From Rhodocyclaceae bacterium (GTDB lineage: Bacteria; Pseudomonadota; Gammaproteobacteria; Burkholderiales; Rhodocyclaceae), in the NCBI GenBank assembly GCA_004379165.1, contig NKXK01000023.1:62001-126000 (forward strand): DNA of 64,000 nucleotides, written 5' to 3'. Below, one piece after another: positions 41,812 through 50,934 of the stretch (positions within the stretch are counted from its first letter, which is position 1; the number at the start of each line of letters is the position of its first letter). Below the pieces are notes generated by a model. It ran no database searches. It had not been told where the DNA came from and saw only the letters and a list, made by a program, of their open reading frames with translations. The translations under genes were made by a program, and so were the position numbers.

Positions 41812-42714
41812 TCAGCGCAATTCCCAGTAACTGGCCCGGCCGTAATTCTCTTTCAGCAGGTCGATAAACAACCGCACCCGCAGCGGTAGATGCCGGCGTT
41901 GCGGAAAAACTGCGTAGATGCCCATCGGCGGCGCCTGCCAGGCGTCGAGCACCGAGGTCAGCCGGCCCTCCTTGAGATCTCGCCCCACTTCCCAGAGCGA
42001 ACGCCAGGCCAGCCCCCGCCCGGCCAGTGCCCATTCGTGCAGCACGGCACCATCGTTGCACTCGAACACCCCGCTGACCTTGCGCGTGTCGACCTCGCCC
42101 GTCTCGGGATGGCGGAACACCCAACCCCGCTGCTGACCGAGCGACAGGCATTCGTGCCGGTCGAGATCGGCCGGCGTGCGTGGCACGCCATGGGCAACCA
42201 GATAGGCCGGGCTGGCGACGACCATGCGCCGCATTTCGCCGAGCCGGACGCTGACCAGACTGGAGTCCGTTAGATCGCCAATGCGGATAGCGCAGTCAAT
42301 GTTTTCGTTGATCAGGTCGACCAGACGGTCGGAGAGGTTGAGATTGACCGTCACTTCCGGATTGGCCTGCATGAACTCACCCACCAGTGGCGCTACGTGC
42401 TGGCGGCCAAAACCCGCCGGTGCGGAGACCTTGAGATGGCCGCCGGCGCGGACGCCGCCGAGCGAGACGGTCGCCTCGGCATTGGCCAGATCATTGAGCA
42501 GGCGCTGGCAGTCTTCGAGAAAGGCCTGCCCCTCAAAGGTGATGGTCAGCTTGCGCGTGGTGCGCAGCAGCAATTTGACCCCCAGTCGCGCCTCCAGCGC
42601 ATCGATGCGGCGACCGATGATCGCCGGTGTCACATCCTCCGCCCGTGCTGCCGCCGACAGGCTGCCGCGCGTGGCCACGGAGACAAAGGCTTCGATCTGC
42701 TTAAGACGATCCAT
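41812..42714 (-). CDS. LysR family transcriptional regulator
   Basis: This is a 300-residue LysR-type regulator with an N-terminal winged HTH (residues 1-60: MDRLKQIEAFVSVATRGSLS) and a type 2 periplasmic-binding-like effector domain from about 90. It is divergent from aceB with a 119-base gap and cotranscribed with a DUF454 gene. Control of aceB or of itself is possible, but neither target nor inducer can be read from the sequence. Confidence 0.9.
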   Translation of the reverse strand: MDRLKQIEAFVSVATRGSLSAAARAEDVTPAIIGRRIDALEARLGVKLLLRTTRKLTITFEGQAFLEDCQRLLNDLANAEATVSLGGVRAGGHLKVSAPAGFGRQHVAPLVGEFMQANPEVTVNLNLSDRLVDLINENIDCAIRIGDLTDSSLVSVRLGEMRRMVVASPAYLVAHGVPRTPADLDRHECLSLGQQRGWVFRHPETGEVDTRKVSGVFECNDGAVLHEWALAGRGLAWRSLWEVGRDLKEGRLTSVLDAWQAPPMGIYAVFPQRRHLPLRVRLFIDLLKENYGRASYWELR

Positions 42715-42833
42715 GTCGGCTAATTCTATACTTTAAGTAACAAATGATTTGATTCTACCCGTGTTTTTAATTACCCAACAGGCGAATAGAATTCGCTGCG
42801 TTGCATCATTCAACCCCTCGTTCAGGAGCAGAC
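42715..42833. promoter_or_regulatory. lysR-aceB divergent control region
   Basis: An 11-bp dyad TACTTTAAGTA (42729-42739) lies next to the lysR start in an AT-rich stretch, a possible LysR-type site. TAGAAT near 42786 could be the aceB -10. AGGAG at about 42823-42827 is the aceB ribosome-binding site. Confidence 0.35.
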
Positions 42834-44432
42834 ATGGCCCTCAATCTTCCCGCCGGCGTGCAGATCAACGCCCCCATCCAGCCGCAGTACGAGTCCATCC
42901 TCACCACCGAGGCACTGGAATTCGTCGCCAAGCTGCACCGTGCCTTTGAATGCCGTCGTCAGGAACTGCTGAAGGCCCGCGTCGAGCGTCAGGCCCGCAT
43001 CGACGCCGGCGAAATGCCGGACTTCCTGCCGGAAACCAAGCACATCCGCGAAGGCGACTGGAAGGTTGCCGCCATTCCGGCGGCCCTGCAGTGCCGTCGC
43101 GTCGAAATCACCGGCCCGGTCGAAGCCAAGATGATCATCAACGCCTTCAACTCCGGCGCTGACTCCTACATGACCGACTTCGAGGACTCCAACTCGCCGA
43201 ACTGGGACAACCAGCTGCAGGGTCAGGTCAACCTGTACAAGGCCATCCGCCGCGAACTGTCGTTCAAGAACGAAGCCGGCAAGGAATACAAGCTCAACGA
43301 CAAGATCGCCACACTGCAGATCCGTCCGCGCGGCTGGCACCTCGATGAAAAGCACGTGCTGATCGACGGCCAGCGCGTCTCCGGCGGCCTGTTCGACTTC
43401 GGTCTGGTCTTCTTCCACAACGCCAAGGAACAGATCGCCCGCGGTGCCGGCCCGTTCTACTACCTGCCGAAGATGGAAAGCCACCTTGAAGCCCGCCTGT
43501 GGAACGACGCCTTCGTCATGGCTCAGGACCACATCGGCCTGCCGCAGGGCACCATCAAGGCCACCGTGCTGGTTGAAACCATCCTCGCCACCTTCGAGAT
43601 GGAAGAAATCCTGTACGAACTGCGCAACCACTCTGCTGGCCTGAACGCCGGCCGCTGGGACTACATCTTCTCCTGCATCAAGAAGTTCAAGAAGAACAAG
43701 GACTTCTGCCTGGCCCAGCGCTCTGCCATCACCATGGAAGTGCCCTTCATGCGCGGCTACGCCCTGGCCCTCGTCCAGGCTTGCCACAAGCGCGGCGCCC
43801 CGGCCATGGGCGGCATGTCGGCACTGATCCCGATCAAGAACGATCCGGTTGCCAATGAAAAGGCGCTGGCCGGCATCCGTCACGACAAGACCCGCGATGC
43901 CAACGACGGCTTCGACGGCGGCTGGGTGGCCCACCCGGGTCTGGTGCCCATCGCCATGGAAGAGTTCGTCAAGGTGCTCGGCAACAAGCCGAACCAGTTC
44001 GAGAAGCAGGTTTCCGGCAACTTCGGCCCGGCCCAGTGGCTCGACTTCCAGCCGACCACCCCGATCACCGAAGCCGGTCTGCGCAACAACATCAACGTCG
44101 GTATCCACTACCTCGGCTCCTGGCTGGCCGGCAATGGCTGCGTGCCCATCCACAACCTGATGGAAGACGCCGCCACCGCCGAAATCTCCCGCTCGCAAGT
44201 GTGGCAGTGGGTAGTGTCGCCGAAGGGTGTCCTCGACGACGGCCGCAAGGTCACCGTTGAAATGGTCCGCCCGATGATTGCCGAAGAACTGGTCAAGGTG
44301 AAGGCCACCGTCACCGCCCAGGGCGAAGACACCGCCACCTACGACCAGGCCGCCGAAATCTTCGACCGCATGTCGCTGACCCCGGACTACCCGGAGTTCC
44401 TGACCCTGCCGCTGTACGAAGCGATGGCCTAA
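42834..44432 (+). CDS. aceB: Malate synthase A
   Basis: AceB condenses glyoxylate and acetyl-CoA to malate in the glyoxylate shunt. The 532-residue product starts at the ATG at 42834 (MALNLPAGV) behind AGGAG. Motifs include ITGPVEAKMIINAFNSGA, MTDFEDSNSPNW, IRPRGWHLDEKH, and FDGGWVAHPGLVPIAM. The length is that of the A form rather than the 720-residue G form. Isocitrate lyase is not in the window, while AceK, which diverts flux to this pathway, is at 61872. Confidence 0.97.
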   Translation: MALNLPAGVQINAPIQPQYESILTTEALEFVAKLHRAFECRRQELLKARVERQARIDAGEMPDFLPETKHIREGDWKVAAIPAALQCRRVEITGPVEAKMIINAFNSGADSYMTDFEDSNSPNWDNQLQGQVNLYKAIRRELSFKNEAGKEYKLNDKIATLQIRPRGWHLDEKHVLIDGQRVSGGLFDFGLVFFHNAKEQIARGAGPFYYLPKMESHLEARLWNDAFVMAQDHIGLPQGTIKATVLVETILATFEMEEILYELRNHSAGLNAGRWDYIFSCIKKFKKNKDFCLAQRSAITMEVPFMRGYALALVQACHKRGAPAMGGMSALIPIKNDPVANEKALAGIRHDKTRDANDGFDGGWVAHPGLVPIAMEEFVKVLGNKPNQFEKQVSGNFGPAQWLDFQPTTPITEAGLRNNINVGIHYLGSWLAGNGCVPIHNLMEDAATAEISRSQVWQWVVSPKGVLDDGRKVTVEMVRPMIAEELVKVKATVTAQGEDTATYDQAAEIFDRMSLTPDYPEFLTLPLYEAMA

Positions 44433-44458
44433 AAAATACGAAGTGGAGAGAGACTGAA

Positions 44459-44484
44459 ACGCCGGGGCAACCCGGCGTTTTTTT
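44459..44484 (+). terminator. aceB terminator
   Basis: ACGCCGGG (44459-44466) pairs with CCCGGCGT (44471-44478), followed by seven T. Confidence 0.9.
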
Positions 44485-44621
44485 ATGCTTAGAAATAATT
44501 AGCAAGACAGGTAAAGATCGATCGATTCATAGCAGGCAACCCACAAACAAGCGAACCGAGCCAATAGTAGCCAGATAGAATATTCACTTCCGCTCGTTCT
44601 CACTCGCGTAGCCATCGATAA

Positions 44622-45548
44622 ATGACCACCAAACTCAACCTCCGCCAAACCCTCGTCGATTTCCTCAAGACCCGCCCCGAGGAGCGTTTTACGGCGCGTC
44701 AGATTGCCGACTGGATTTTTGCGAATCTTCGTGAGGCCTGCGAGGAAAAGCGGCGGAATTCGCAGCAGGACTTACGCGAGGATGCGGCCTTCATGTGGCA
44801 ACTGGTGGCTGAGATTGGCGCCAATCGGCCGGAGATTCAAAAGCGTTGGCCGCAAGTGCGCACGACCGAAGGCCGGCCGCGGCAGTATTACTGGACAGCG
44901 GCTAGCTAGGCGGCCGAGGTAGCGGAGGCTGAAAAGGTCAAAGCCGCCGAGTCTGGCAAGGTCAGCGAACACGATCTCTACCCCCTGCTCTGCAGCTATC
45001 TGCACAGCGAATGGCAGCTTTACCCGAAGCGTATCGACGAGAAACGCTCGTCCAATCGTAACGGGCCAAACGGCAACAAGTGGCTGTTTCCAGACTTGGT
45101 GGCTCTGGAAGACTTGGGCCGCGAATGGGACCGCGAGATTCGGGCCTGCGTGCAGCAGGTGGGCGCTCAACGGGCGCGGCTGTGGTCCTTTGAGGTCAAG
45201 TTGCTGATCAACCGGGCCAACGTGCGCGAAGCGTGGTTTCAGGCAGTGTCCAACTCCAGCTGGGCCAACCTGGGCTATCTGGTCGCGGCCGACATTCAGG
45301 AATCGGCCATGAAGGAATTGCGCCTGCTATCTGCTTCCTACGGCATTGGCCTGATCCGTCTGGACATCAACGACCCGAACGAAAGCGAAGTACTGATCCC
45401 AGCCCGCGAACGCGGCGACATCGATTGGGATGCCTGCAATCGTCTGGCGCAGGAAAACAGCGACTTCCAGAATATAGTCAGTTGGGTACGCCAGTTCCAC
45501 CAGACCGACAATGCATTGGTTGGCGATTGGGACGTTCCCGGCAATTAG
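44622..45548 (+). pseudogene. HrgA-like gene interrupted by an in-frame amber codon
   Basis: The 5' part (44622-44906) encodes 95 residues beginning MTTKLNLRQTLVDFLKTRPE and ending at TAG (44907-44909). The same frame then stays open without any stop to 45548, giving 309 codons in all. The second part (HDLYPLLCSYLHSEWQLYPK, NGNKWLFPDLVALEDLGREW, WSFEVKLLINRANVREAWF) has the look of the HrgA/COG2958 family, whose members sit near restriction systems. The single stop in an otherwise intact frame suggests a recent point mutation or strain-specific readthrough. No restriction gene adjoins it. Confidence 0.65.
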
Positions 45549-45630
45549 TTGGCAAGCACGTTACGGAACGCTTCGCACTGCTAACTCTATTACTGACAGA
45601 TTTGACGGCATGCTTCCAACGAACATCACC

Positions 45631-45678
45631 CACGGTCAACCCGAAAATCAGCCAAAAACCCAGGTTCACCGCAGACAC
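45631..45678. repeat. Dispersed repeat copy 8 (palindromic, both arms)
   Basis: Left arm CACGGTCAACCCGAAAAT and right arm AGGTTCACCGCAG are inverted around GCCAAAAACC. It lies in the gap before the Gate-domain gene. Confidence 0.75.
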
Positions 45679-45756
45679 CCCGCCCATGGTTTTCCATGAT
45701 CGACACCCCGGCGAAAGGATGCCAATCTTCGCCCCCCTGCCTTCCCAAAGCCCCGC

Positions 45757-46692
45757 ATGGACATCCTGATCGACATCATTCTCAAGGCCGGCCGCTCGGC
45801 GGTGGAGTTGGCGCTGTTCGTGCTGCTGCCGGTGATGGTCGTCATGCTCTCGCTGATGCGCATCCTCGAAGCCCGCGGGGCGCTGGACTGGCTGGTGGCG
45901 CGCGTCAGCCCGCTGCTTCGCCCGTTTGGCCTCACCGGCCTCGGCGTTTTTGCCGCCCTGCAGATCAATTTTGTCAGTTTTGCCGCGCCGCTGGCGACGC
46001 TGACGATGATGGAACAACGCGGGACCTCCGACCGCCACCTCGCCGCGACGCTGGCGATGGTTTTCGCGATGGCGCAGGCCAACGCTTCGCTGCCGATGCT
46101 GACCATGGGTCTGGAACTGCTACCGACGCTTGTCTTTTCGCTGATCGGCGGCCTGCTTGCCGCAGCGACCACTTACTACGGTTTTGGCCGGCACCTGTCG
46201 GCCAGTGAAGCGACGCTCGATGAAACCCTCCACCATCCGGTCGCTGACAACGCCAAAGGGGTGCTCGACGTGATCAACCGGGCCGGCGCCGAAGCCTTCA
46301 AGATCGCCGTTGGCGCCATTCCGATGCTGGTCCTGTCGCTGGTCGCGGTTACCGCCCTGCGGCACTTCGGCGCCATCGATGCCCTTACGTCCCTGCTAAC
46401 GCCGGTGCTGCGCCTGGCTGGCATCGACCCGGTACTGATCCTGCCGGCACTCACCAAATACCTCGCCGGCGGCACGGCGATGATGGGGGTCATGGACGAA
46501 ATGCGCCGCGCCGGACAGGTCAGCGTGCAACTGCTCAACCAGAGCGCGGGCTTCCTGATTTCCCCCTTCGACCTGCCGGGTGTCGCCGTACTCATTTCTG
46601 CCGGTCGGCGGGTGGCTGCCGTCTGGAAGCCGGCCGCGCTGGGCGCCTGCGTCGGCATCGCCGTCCGCAGCCTTGGGCACGCCTTTATTTAA
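45757..46692 (+). CDS. Gate-domain (nucleoside recognition) membrane protein
   Basis: This is a 311-residue inner-membrane protein with about eight hydrophobic segments and two halves that each resemble the Gate/nucleoside-recognition domain of spore maturation protein SpmA/SpmB. Segments such as NFVSFAAPLATLTMMEQRG and ALTKYLAGGTAMMGVMDE are seen. The substrate is unknown. Its stop codon lies within the first of two direct repeats before lrgA. Confidence 0.75.
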   Translation: MDILIDIILKAGRSAVELALFVLLPVMVVMLSLMRILEARGALDWLVARVSPLLRPFGLTGLGVFAALQINFVSFAAPLATLTMMEQRGTSDRHLAATLAMVFAMAQANASLPMLTMGLELLPTLVFSLIGGLLAAATTYYGFGRHLSASEATLDETLHHPVADNAKGVLDVINRAGAEAFKIAVGAIPMLVLSLVAVTALRHFGAIDALTSLLTPVLRLAGIDPVLILPALTKYLAGGTAMMGVMDEMRRAGQVSVQLLNQSAGFLISPFDLPGVAVLISAGRRVAAVWKPAALGACVGIAVRSLGHAFI

Positions 46693-46759
46693 TACACTGA
46701 AGAAAAAGTGATTGGATAATTAGGTCGTTTTTTGAACAATCCGTATTAAATACACTGAA
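46687..46759 (+). promoter_or_regulatory. Direct repeat pair upstream of lrgA
   Basis: ATTTAATACACTGAA (46687-46701) and ATTAAATACACTGAA (46745-46759) lie 58 bases apart in an AT-rich gap ahead of lrgA. They agree at 14 of 15 positions and look like a paired operator. The first copy overlaps the previous stop codon. Confidence 0.5.
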
Positions 46760-46782
46760 CGCCTCGAATCACGGAGGCGATC

Positions 46783-47133
46783 ATGCTTTCTGCCCTCACC
46801 CAGTTGTTACTTTTCCAGCTTGCCGGCGAACTGCTCGCCCACGGCCTCGAACTCCCGGTGCCCGGGCCTGTGCTCGGCATGGTGCTGCTCTTTGCGATGC
46901 TTGTCCTGCGCGGCGGCGTCGATGGCGAGTTGAAACACACCGCGCAGTCGCTGCTGCAACACCTTTCGCTGCTCTTCGTTCCGGCCGGCGCTGGGATCAT
47001 GCTGCACCTGCATCGGGTCGCCGACGAATGGCTGCCGCTGACACTCTCGCTGCTGGTCAGTACCTTTGCCACCCTCGCGGTCACGGCGCTGGTGATGCGA
47101 CTGTTCGCCCCGCGCCCGGAGCGCCAGCCATGA
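46783..47133 (+). CDS. lrgA: LrgA/CidA family holin-like protein
   Basis: This is a 116-residue inner-membrane protein with four hydrophobic segments and the family signature LPVPGPVLGMVLLFAML followed by FVPAGAGIM. GGAGG lies six bases before the ATG. CidA/LrgA proteins act with LrgB partners in pyruvate/small-acid movement or murein hydrolase control. The stop overlaps the lrgB start (ATGA). Confidence 0.88.
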   Translation: MLSALTQLLLFQLAGELLAHGLELPVPGPVLGMVLLFAMLVLRGGVDGELKHTAQSLLQHLSLLFVPAGAGIMLHLHRVADEWLPLTLSLLVSTFATLAVTALVMRLFAPRPERQP

Positions 47134-47855
47134 GCCCGAAGATCGACCAGCTCTGGGTTTACCTCTCGGCCTCGCCGTTGCTCGGGCTGACGCTGACCCT
47201 GCTCGCCTATCAGGCGGCCTTCGCCATCTATCGCCGCAGCGGCAGCCATCCGCTGGCCAATCCGGTGCTGATCGCAGTTAGCGCGCTGGTTGGCTTCCTG
47301 ATGCTGACCGGAACGCGCTACGAAACCTACTTCGCCGGCGCCCAGTTCGTGCACTTTCTGCTCGGGCCGGCGACGGTGGCGCTGGCGATTCCGCTCTATA
47401 CCCAGATCCGCCGCGTGCGCGCCATGCTGCTGCCCGTCGTCGCCGGCCTGATCGCCGGCAGCGCCACAGCCGCGCTGTCTGCCGTGGCGGTCGCCCGCCT
47501 GCTCGATGCCAGCCCGGCCACCCAGTTGTCGCTGGCGCCAAAATCGGTGACGACGCCGATCGCCATGGGCGTCGCCGAGCGTATCGGCGGCATTCCCTCG
47601 CTCACTGCGGTACTGGTCATCATCACCGGCATCCTTGGCGCCGTCGGCGGCCGTTACGTGTTTGATGCCCTGCGTGTGCGCGACCCGGCGATCCGCGGCT
47701 TTGCCATCGGCGTTGCCTCGCACGGCATCGGCACCGCCCGCGCCTTCCAGGTCAGCGAGCAGAGCGGCGCCTTTGCCGCACTGGCCATGGGCCTGAACGG
47801 CGCGCTGACGGCTTTGCTGCTGCCGTTCTTCGCCAGCCGGCTGGGTGGCGGCTGA
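47130..47855 (+). CDS. lrgB: LrgB/CidB family membrane protein
   Basis: This is a 241-residue partner of LrgA with six to seven membrane segments and the signature LAPKSVTTPIAMGVAERIGG, plus the C-terminal GIASHGIGTARAFQ-type motif (VASHGIGTARAFQ). The ATG at 47130 overlaps the lrgA stop. A dispersed repeat starts eight bases after its own stop. Confidence 0.93.
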   Translation: MSPKIDQLWVYLSASPLLGLTLTLLAYQAAFAIYRRSGSHPLANPVLIAVSALVGFLMLTGTRYETYFAGAQFVHFLLGPATVALAIPLYTQIRRVRAMLLPVVAGLIAGSATAALSAVAVARLLDASPATQLSLAPKSVTTPIAMGVAERIGGIPSLTAVLVIITGILGAVGGRYVFDALRVRDPAIRGFAIGVASHGIGTARAFQVSEQSGAFAALAMGLNGALTALLLPFFASRLGGG

Positions 47856-47863
47856 TTACCCGG

Positions 47864-47912
47864 CTGCTGCGGTGAATCCGGAATTTTGCCCATAATTCGG
47901 GTTCGCCGCAGA
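47864..47912. repeat. Dispersed repeat copy 9 (palindromic, both arms)
   Basis: Left arm CTGCTGCGGTGAATCCGG, core AATTTTGCCCATAATT, right arm CGGGTTCGCCGCAG. It is the most complete inverted-repeat copy, between lrgB and the sensor kinase gene. Confidence 0.8.
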
Positions 47913-47978
47913 CGACGGGCCGGTCACTTAGGGTTTGTACCAATGGCCGCGGTCCGGCGACCGGCGAAGAATCAGTCC

Positions 47979-50327
47979 ATGTTCATACGCCCCCCCTTGC
48001 CCCAACCGAAACAGGCCTGGCTCTGGCAGGCGCCGTATTTCGCAATCGGCGCCTTCGCGCTCGCCATGCTGCTGATCACCGGCCTCCTGCAATGGCGGGA
48101 ACAGGACACCGCCCAGTCGGCGCTCGAAGGCGACATGCACTGGGCCGAGCGCACCATCGAGACGCGACTGCAGGGGCATCAGGAATTCCTCAACGAACTC
48201 GCCCGCGATCAGGAGTTCAGGCAACTGACTTATGAAAGCTATCAGGTGCGGGCGGCACGATATGTCCAGGAACACCCTGAACTGGCGGCGATCATATGGG
48301 TCAGCACCGAGGGCAAGGTGGAATGGGTGGCTCCCCACGAGGCCAGTGCTGCCTTCGTCGGCGAACAACTGGAAGGCGTCCGGCAGTTGGCGCTGGAAGA
48401 AGCACTCCGCATCCGCAGCCCGGTGTTCTCGGGCGACTACGCCGACAGCACGCAGCGCCGGACCAACGACCTGATCGTGCCGGTACGGCGGGGAGGCAGC
48501 GATCTCGGTGCATTTGTCGCCATCCAGTCGCTGGAAACCCTGCTGCGGGTCACACTCCCCGGCACCTTCACCACACGCTACAGCCTGACTGTGGTCGACG
48601 CCAACGACCGGCAGGTACTGGCCAATTCGTCGATCCAGCCGACTGACCGCAGGCTGTCCGGCACCATCAGCCTCGACCTGCCGAACAACCGCCTCGGCCT
48701 GAACATCGTCGCCTATCGCGGCGGCGGTGCCTGGCTCCCCTTCGTGCCGGTGCTGCTGATCCTGGCGTTGACCGTCATCGTCGCCGTCACCCTCGTCCAG
48801 CTGCGCCGCCACGCGCAGCGCCGCGCTGAAACCGAGGAACAGTTGCGCGCCGCCTATGCCTTCCGCCAGGCGATGTCGAACTCACTGATCACCGGCATGC
48901 GCGCCATCGATCTCGAAGGCCGCATTACCTTCGTCAATGCCGCTTTCTGCCGCATGACCGGCTTCGATGAAAGCGAGCTGGTCGGCATCAAGCCGCCCTA
49001 CCCCTACTGGCCGCCGGAGGAGTTCGAACAGCTGCAATACAACATCGACACCGCACTGGCCGGCCAGGCGCCGGCCACCGGTTTCGAGATGCGGATCATG
49101 CGCAAGAGCGGCGAACGCTTTGACGTCCGCCTCTATTTCTCGCCGCTGATCGACGCCAACGGCGCCCACATCGGCTGGATCGCCTCGATGAACGACATCA
49201 CCGAGCGCAAGCGGGAGCGCGTCGAACTGGAGCGCGCCCACGAGCGCTTCGAGACCGTCATCGACGGCCTCGACTCGGCGGTGCACGTTGCAGACACGCA
49301 GAGCGGCGAAATCCTCTTCGCCAATCGCGCCTTCCAGAACATATTCGGTTTCGACACCGTCGGCCGGGATTCGGCAATGGTCACGGCCAGCTGCCGACCG
49401 GCACCGGAATGGTTGAACCATGATCCGCGGACCCTGCCACCGGAAGCGCTACCCTGCGAACTCTTCGATGGTGAAATCCAGCACGCGCTGTCGGGACGCT
49501 GGTATCACCTCCATGAGCGGGCGATCCGCTGGGTGGACGGCCGCACCGTGCGCGTCCAGATCGCCGCCGACATCACCGAGCGGCGGCATATCGAGGAAGT
49601 GAACCTGCAACAGCAAAAGCGCGTCGAGCAGACTTCGCGCCTGATCACCATGGGGGAAATGGCCTCGTCGCTGGCGCACGAACTCAACCAGCCGCTGTCG
49701 GCCATCGCCAACTACTGCGCCGGCTGCGTCAAGCGCATGCAGGCCGGCAACTACCGTTTCGACGATCTGCTCAGCGCGATGCAGAAGGCCTCGGACCAGG
49801 CCGAGCGCGCCGGCAAGATCATCCGCCGCATGCGCGACATGGTGAAGAAGAGCGACCCGGTGCGCTGGCCCATTGCCGTCACCGCGCTACTCGACGAGGC
49901 CCGCGCCTTCGCCGATATCGAAGCGCAACGCAGCGGCACCCAGATCATTGTCGACATCCCCGACAACCTGCCCAATGTCGTCGTGGACCGCATCATGATC
50001 GAGCAGGTGCTGCTCAACCTCGTCAAGAATGGCATTGAAGCGATGAACGATGTACCCTTCGACCGGCGCCGGCTGCTGGTGCAGGCCCGCCAGGTGGATA
50101 ACCGGATGATCGAGGTGGCTGTCATCGACAATGGCCACGGCCTGAACGAAGACGACATGGAACGGATCTTTGCCCCCTTCTACACCACCAAGCCGGAAGG
50201 CATGGGCATCGGGTTGGCGATCTGCCGGTCGATCATCGAATTCCATCAGGGCCGGATGTGGGCAGAGCCGCGTCACGAAGGCGGCACCGCCTTCCGCTTC
50301 ACCGTACCGATCGAGGAGGAACAATGA
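47979..50327 (+). CDS. Membrane sensor histidine kinase with PAS domains
   Basis: This is a two-component sensor kinase of 782 residues from the ATG at 47979 (an ATG at 47943 is also open). It has a membrane segment at about 15-37, a periplasmic domain (about 38-240), a second membrane segment (about 247-270), two PAS domains (about 290-410 and 420-545), the phospho-acceptor His567 in SSLAHELNQPLS, and an ATPase domain with NLVKNGIEAM, VIDNGHGL and GMGIGLAICRSII. The layout resembles DctS/FixL-type kinases. It is translationally coupled to the following FixJ-type regulator. Confidence 0.92.
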   Translation: MFIRPPLPQPKQAWLWQAPYFAIGAFALAMLLITGLLQWREQDTAQSALEGDMHWAERTIETRLQGHQEFLNELARDQEFRQLTYESYQVRAARYVQEHPELAAIIWVSTEGKVEWVAPHEASAAFVGEQLEGVRQLALEEALRIRSPVFSGDYADSTQRRTNDLIVPVRRGGSDLGAFVAIQSLETLLRVTLPGTFTTRYSLTVVDANDRQVLANSSIQPTDRRLSGTISLDLPNNRLGLNIVAYRGGGAWLPFVPVLLILALTVIVAVTLVQLRRHAQRRAETEEQLRAAYAFRQAMSNSLITGMRAIDLEGRITFVNAAFCRMTGFDESELVGIKPPYPYWPPEEFEQLQYNIDTALAGQAPATGFEMRIMRKSGERFDVRLYFSPLIDANGAHIGWIASMNDITERKRERVELERAHERFETVIDGLDSAVHVADTQSGEILFANRAFQNIFGFDTVGRDSAMVTASCRPAPEWLNHDPRTLPPEALPCELFDGEIQHALSGRWYHLHERAIRWVDGRTVRVQIAADITERRHIEEVNLQQQKRVEQTSRLITMGEMASSLAHELNQPLSAIANYCAGCVKRMQAGNYRFDDLLSAMQKASDQAERAGKIIRRMRDMVKKSDPVRWPIAVTALLDEARAFADIEAQRSGTQIIVDIPDNLPNVVVDRIMIEQVLLNLVKNGIEAMNDVPFDRRRLLVQARQVDNRMIEVAVIDNGHGLNEDDMERIFAPFYTTKPEGMGIGLAICRSIIEFHQGRMWAEPRHEGGTAFRFTVPIEEEQ

Positions 50328-50932
50328 CCGCGCCACAGCAAATCATCTACGTCGTTGACGACGACGAAGCCATGCGCGACTCGATGACCTGGCTGCTTGA
50401 AGGCGAGGGTTACAAGGTCGCCTGTTTCGACTCCGCCGCCGCCTTCCTCGGCGCCTGGCGCAGCAGCCTGCGTGGCTGCATCGTTCTCGACGTGCGGATG
50501 CCGGAAATGAGTGGTCTGGAATTGCAGGAAAAGCTCGACAGCATCGGCTCGCACCTGCCGATCATCTTCGTCACCGGCCACGGTGACGTGCCGATGGCGG
50601 TCGGTGCGCTGCAACGCGGCGCCTGCGACTTCATCGAAAAGCCCTTCCACAACGAAGACCTGCTCGCCCGCATCGAACGCGCCCTTGAACTCGACAGCCA
50701 GATCGCCGCCCGCCAGCAACGGGACAACGCCATCGCCAGCCGGCTCGACCAACTGACGCAACGCGAGCGCGAGGTGATGCAACTGGTCGTTGCTGGCAAG
50801 CTCAACAAGCAGATTGCCGATGAACTCGATATCAGCATGAAGACCGTCGAAGCCCATCGCGCCCGGGTGATGGAAAAAGTGGGCGTGCGCACGCTGGCGG
50901 AACTGGTCAAGATTGTCATGTCGGTGAATTGA
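50324..50932 (+). CDS. FixJ-type response regulator
   Basis: This is a 202-residue response regulator with a receiver domain (phospho-acceptor D56 in VLDVRMPEMSG, acidic DDDE near 12, Lys in IEKPF) and a C-terminal LuxR-type HTH (LTQREREVMQLVVAGKLNKQIADEL). The ATG at 50324 overlaps the kinase stop (ATGA), so the two are a cognate pair. The lrgAB genes before and the peptidase and transporter genes after are candidate targets; this is inferred from position only. Confidence 0.94.
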   Translation: MTAPQQIIYVVDDDEAMRDSMTWLLEGEGYKVACFDSAAAFLGAWRSSLRGCIVLDVRMPEMSGLELQEKLDSIGSHLPIIFVTGHGDVPMAVGALQRGACDFIEKPFHNEDLLARIERALELDSQIAARQQRDNAIASRLDQLTQREREVMQLVVAGKLNKQIADELDISMKTVEAHRARVMEKVGVRTLAELVKIVMSVN

Positions 50933-50934
50933 GG

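Noticed and set aside
42822-44198. 458-codon frame opposite aceB
   Set aside because: Complement of a highly biased gene; no family likeness.
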